A stretch of DNA of 64,000 bases, taken from CBDHFQ01 sp965262565 (GTDB taxonomy: Bacteria > Bacteroidota > Bacteroidia > J057). The DNA lies in assembly GCA_965262565.1 (NCBI GenBank), contig CBDHFQ010000029.1:310001-374000 (forward strand), read 5' to 3'. The notes under the pieces were generated by a model. It saw only the letters and a program-made list of their open reading frames with translations. It was not told where the DNA came from and searched no databases. The translations under genes were made by a program, and so were the position numbers. Shown in pieces: positions 63,929 to 64,000 of the stretch (within the stretch, counting starts at the first letter, position 1; every line of letters starts with the position of its first letter).

Positions 63929-64000
63929 GGAATGATTATTCACCACAGGATGATACAGATTCCACGCTTAATTGTATTAAATACACGAACATTATAAAAA

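Noticed and set aside
22283..64000. Search for tRNA, CRISPR array, insertion sequence or prophage
   Set aside because: No cloverleaf-type sequence, no regularly spaced repeat and no transposase or integrase-like ORF was seen.

Overview
This window is chromosomal DNA of a free-living, probably marine member of the Bacteroidota, most likely Cytophagales-like. The base composition is AT-rich. The evidence is a SusC/SusD-type TonB receptor pair, lipoproteins with Bacteroidota-style lipoboxes, two proteins with type IX secretion (T9SS) C-terminal domains (one type A, one type B 'gliding motility' type), TAnnTTTG-like promoter boxes and almost no Shine-Dalgarno sequences. I see no rRNA, tRNA, insertion sequence, prophage or CRISPR array.

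Layout. (1) 1-8.9 kb: an LVIVD-repeat surface protein cut by the window edge, a YncE-like beta-propeller with a His/Met-rich loop, a PIG3-type quinone oxidoreductase, a large FG-GAP/ASPIC-UnbV lipoprotein and a vanadium-haloperoxidase-like lipoprotein. (2) 9-15.5 kb: two rhodaneses, a GH16 glucanase lipoprotein, a YdcF-like protein, an unknown secreted protein, and a Tat-exported Gfo/Idh/MocA oxidoreductase paired with a Tat-exported sugar isomerase-like TIM barrel. (3) 15.6-22.3 kb: housekeeping and envelope genes accD, murB, a DUF3108 protein, a tiny receiver-like ORF, an ABC exporter with a degenerate catalytic Walker B, and an 11-repeat MORN protein. (4) 22.3-30.8 kb: a SusC/SusD/lipoprotein uptake operon behind a 570-bp AT-rich leader full of TTTAGAA motifs, then an arylsulfotransferase-like T9SS cargo. 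(5) 30.8-38.1 kb: trxA, a DUF3500 protein, a two-gene unit of a roughly 960-residue helical/P-loop ATPase/winged-helix protein coupled to an MscS-like small channel, and a GH117-like lipoprotein. (6) 38.1-49.3 kb: a cation/proton antiporter and a hopanoid locus (hpnA, hpnB, hpnH, a one-enzyme squalene synthase, shc, hpnG) interleaved with a PhzF-like protein and a sulfotransferase. (7) 49.4-64 kb: envelope lipoprotein, MacB/FtsX permease, a giant 14-PKD T9SS protein, a small Phe/Gly-rich secreted protein, an HD phosphohydrolase fused to a PycTM-like membrane domain, a SPOR-type protein, yidD, an M1 peptidase and a DUF3299-like protein.

How the genes work together. The clearest pathway is hopanoid synthesis: squalene synthase makes squalene, Shc cyclises it, HpnH adds adenosyl, HpnG removes adenine, and HpnA/HpnB are the hopanoid-associated epimerase and glycosyltransferase. 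The embedded sulfotransferase raises the possibility of a sulfated head group. The best candidate for an undescribed system is the ATPase plus MscS-like channel pair at 33.1-36.7 kb. The second is the solitary HD-PycTM protein at 58.9-60.2 kb, which carries the effector membrane module of Pycsar antiphage systems without a neighbouring cyclase.
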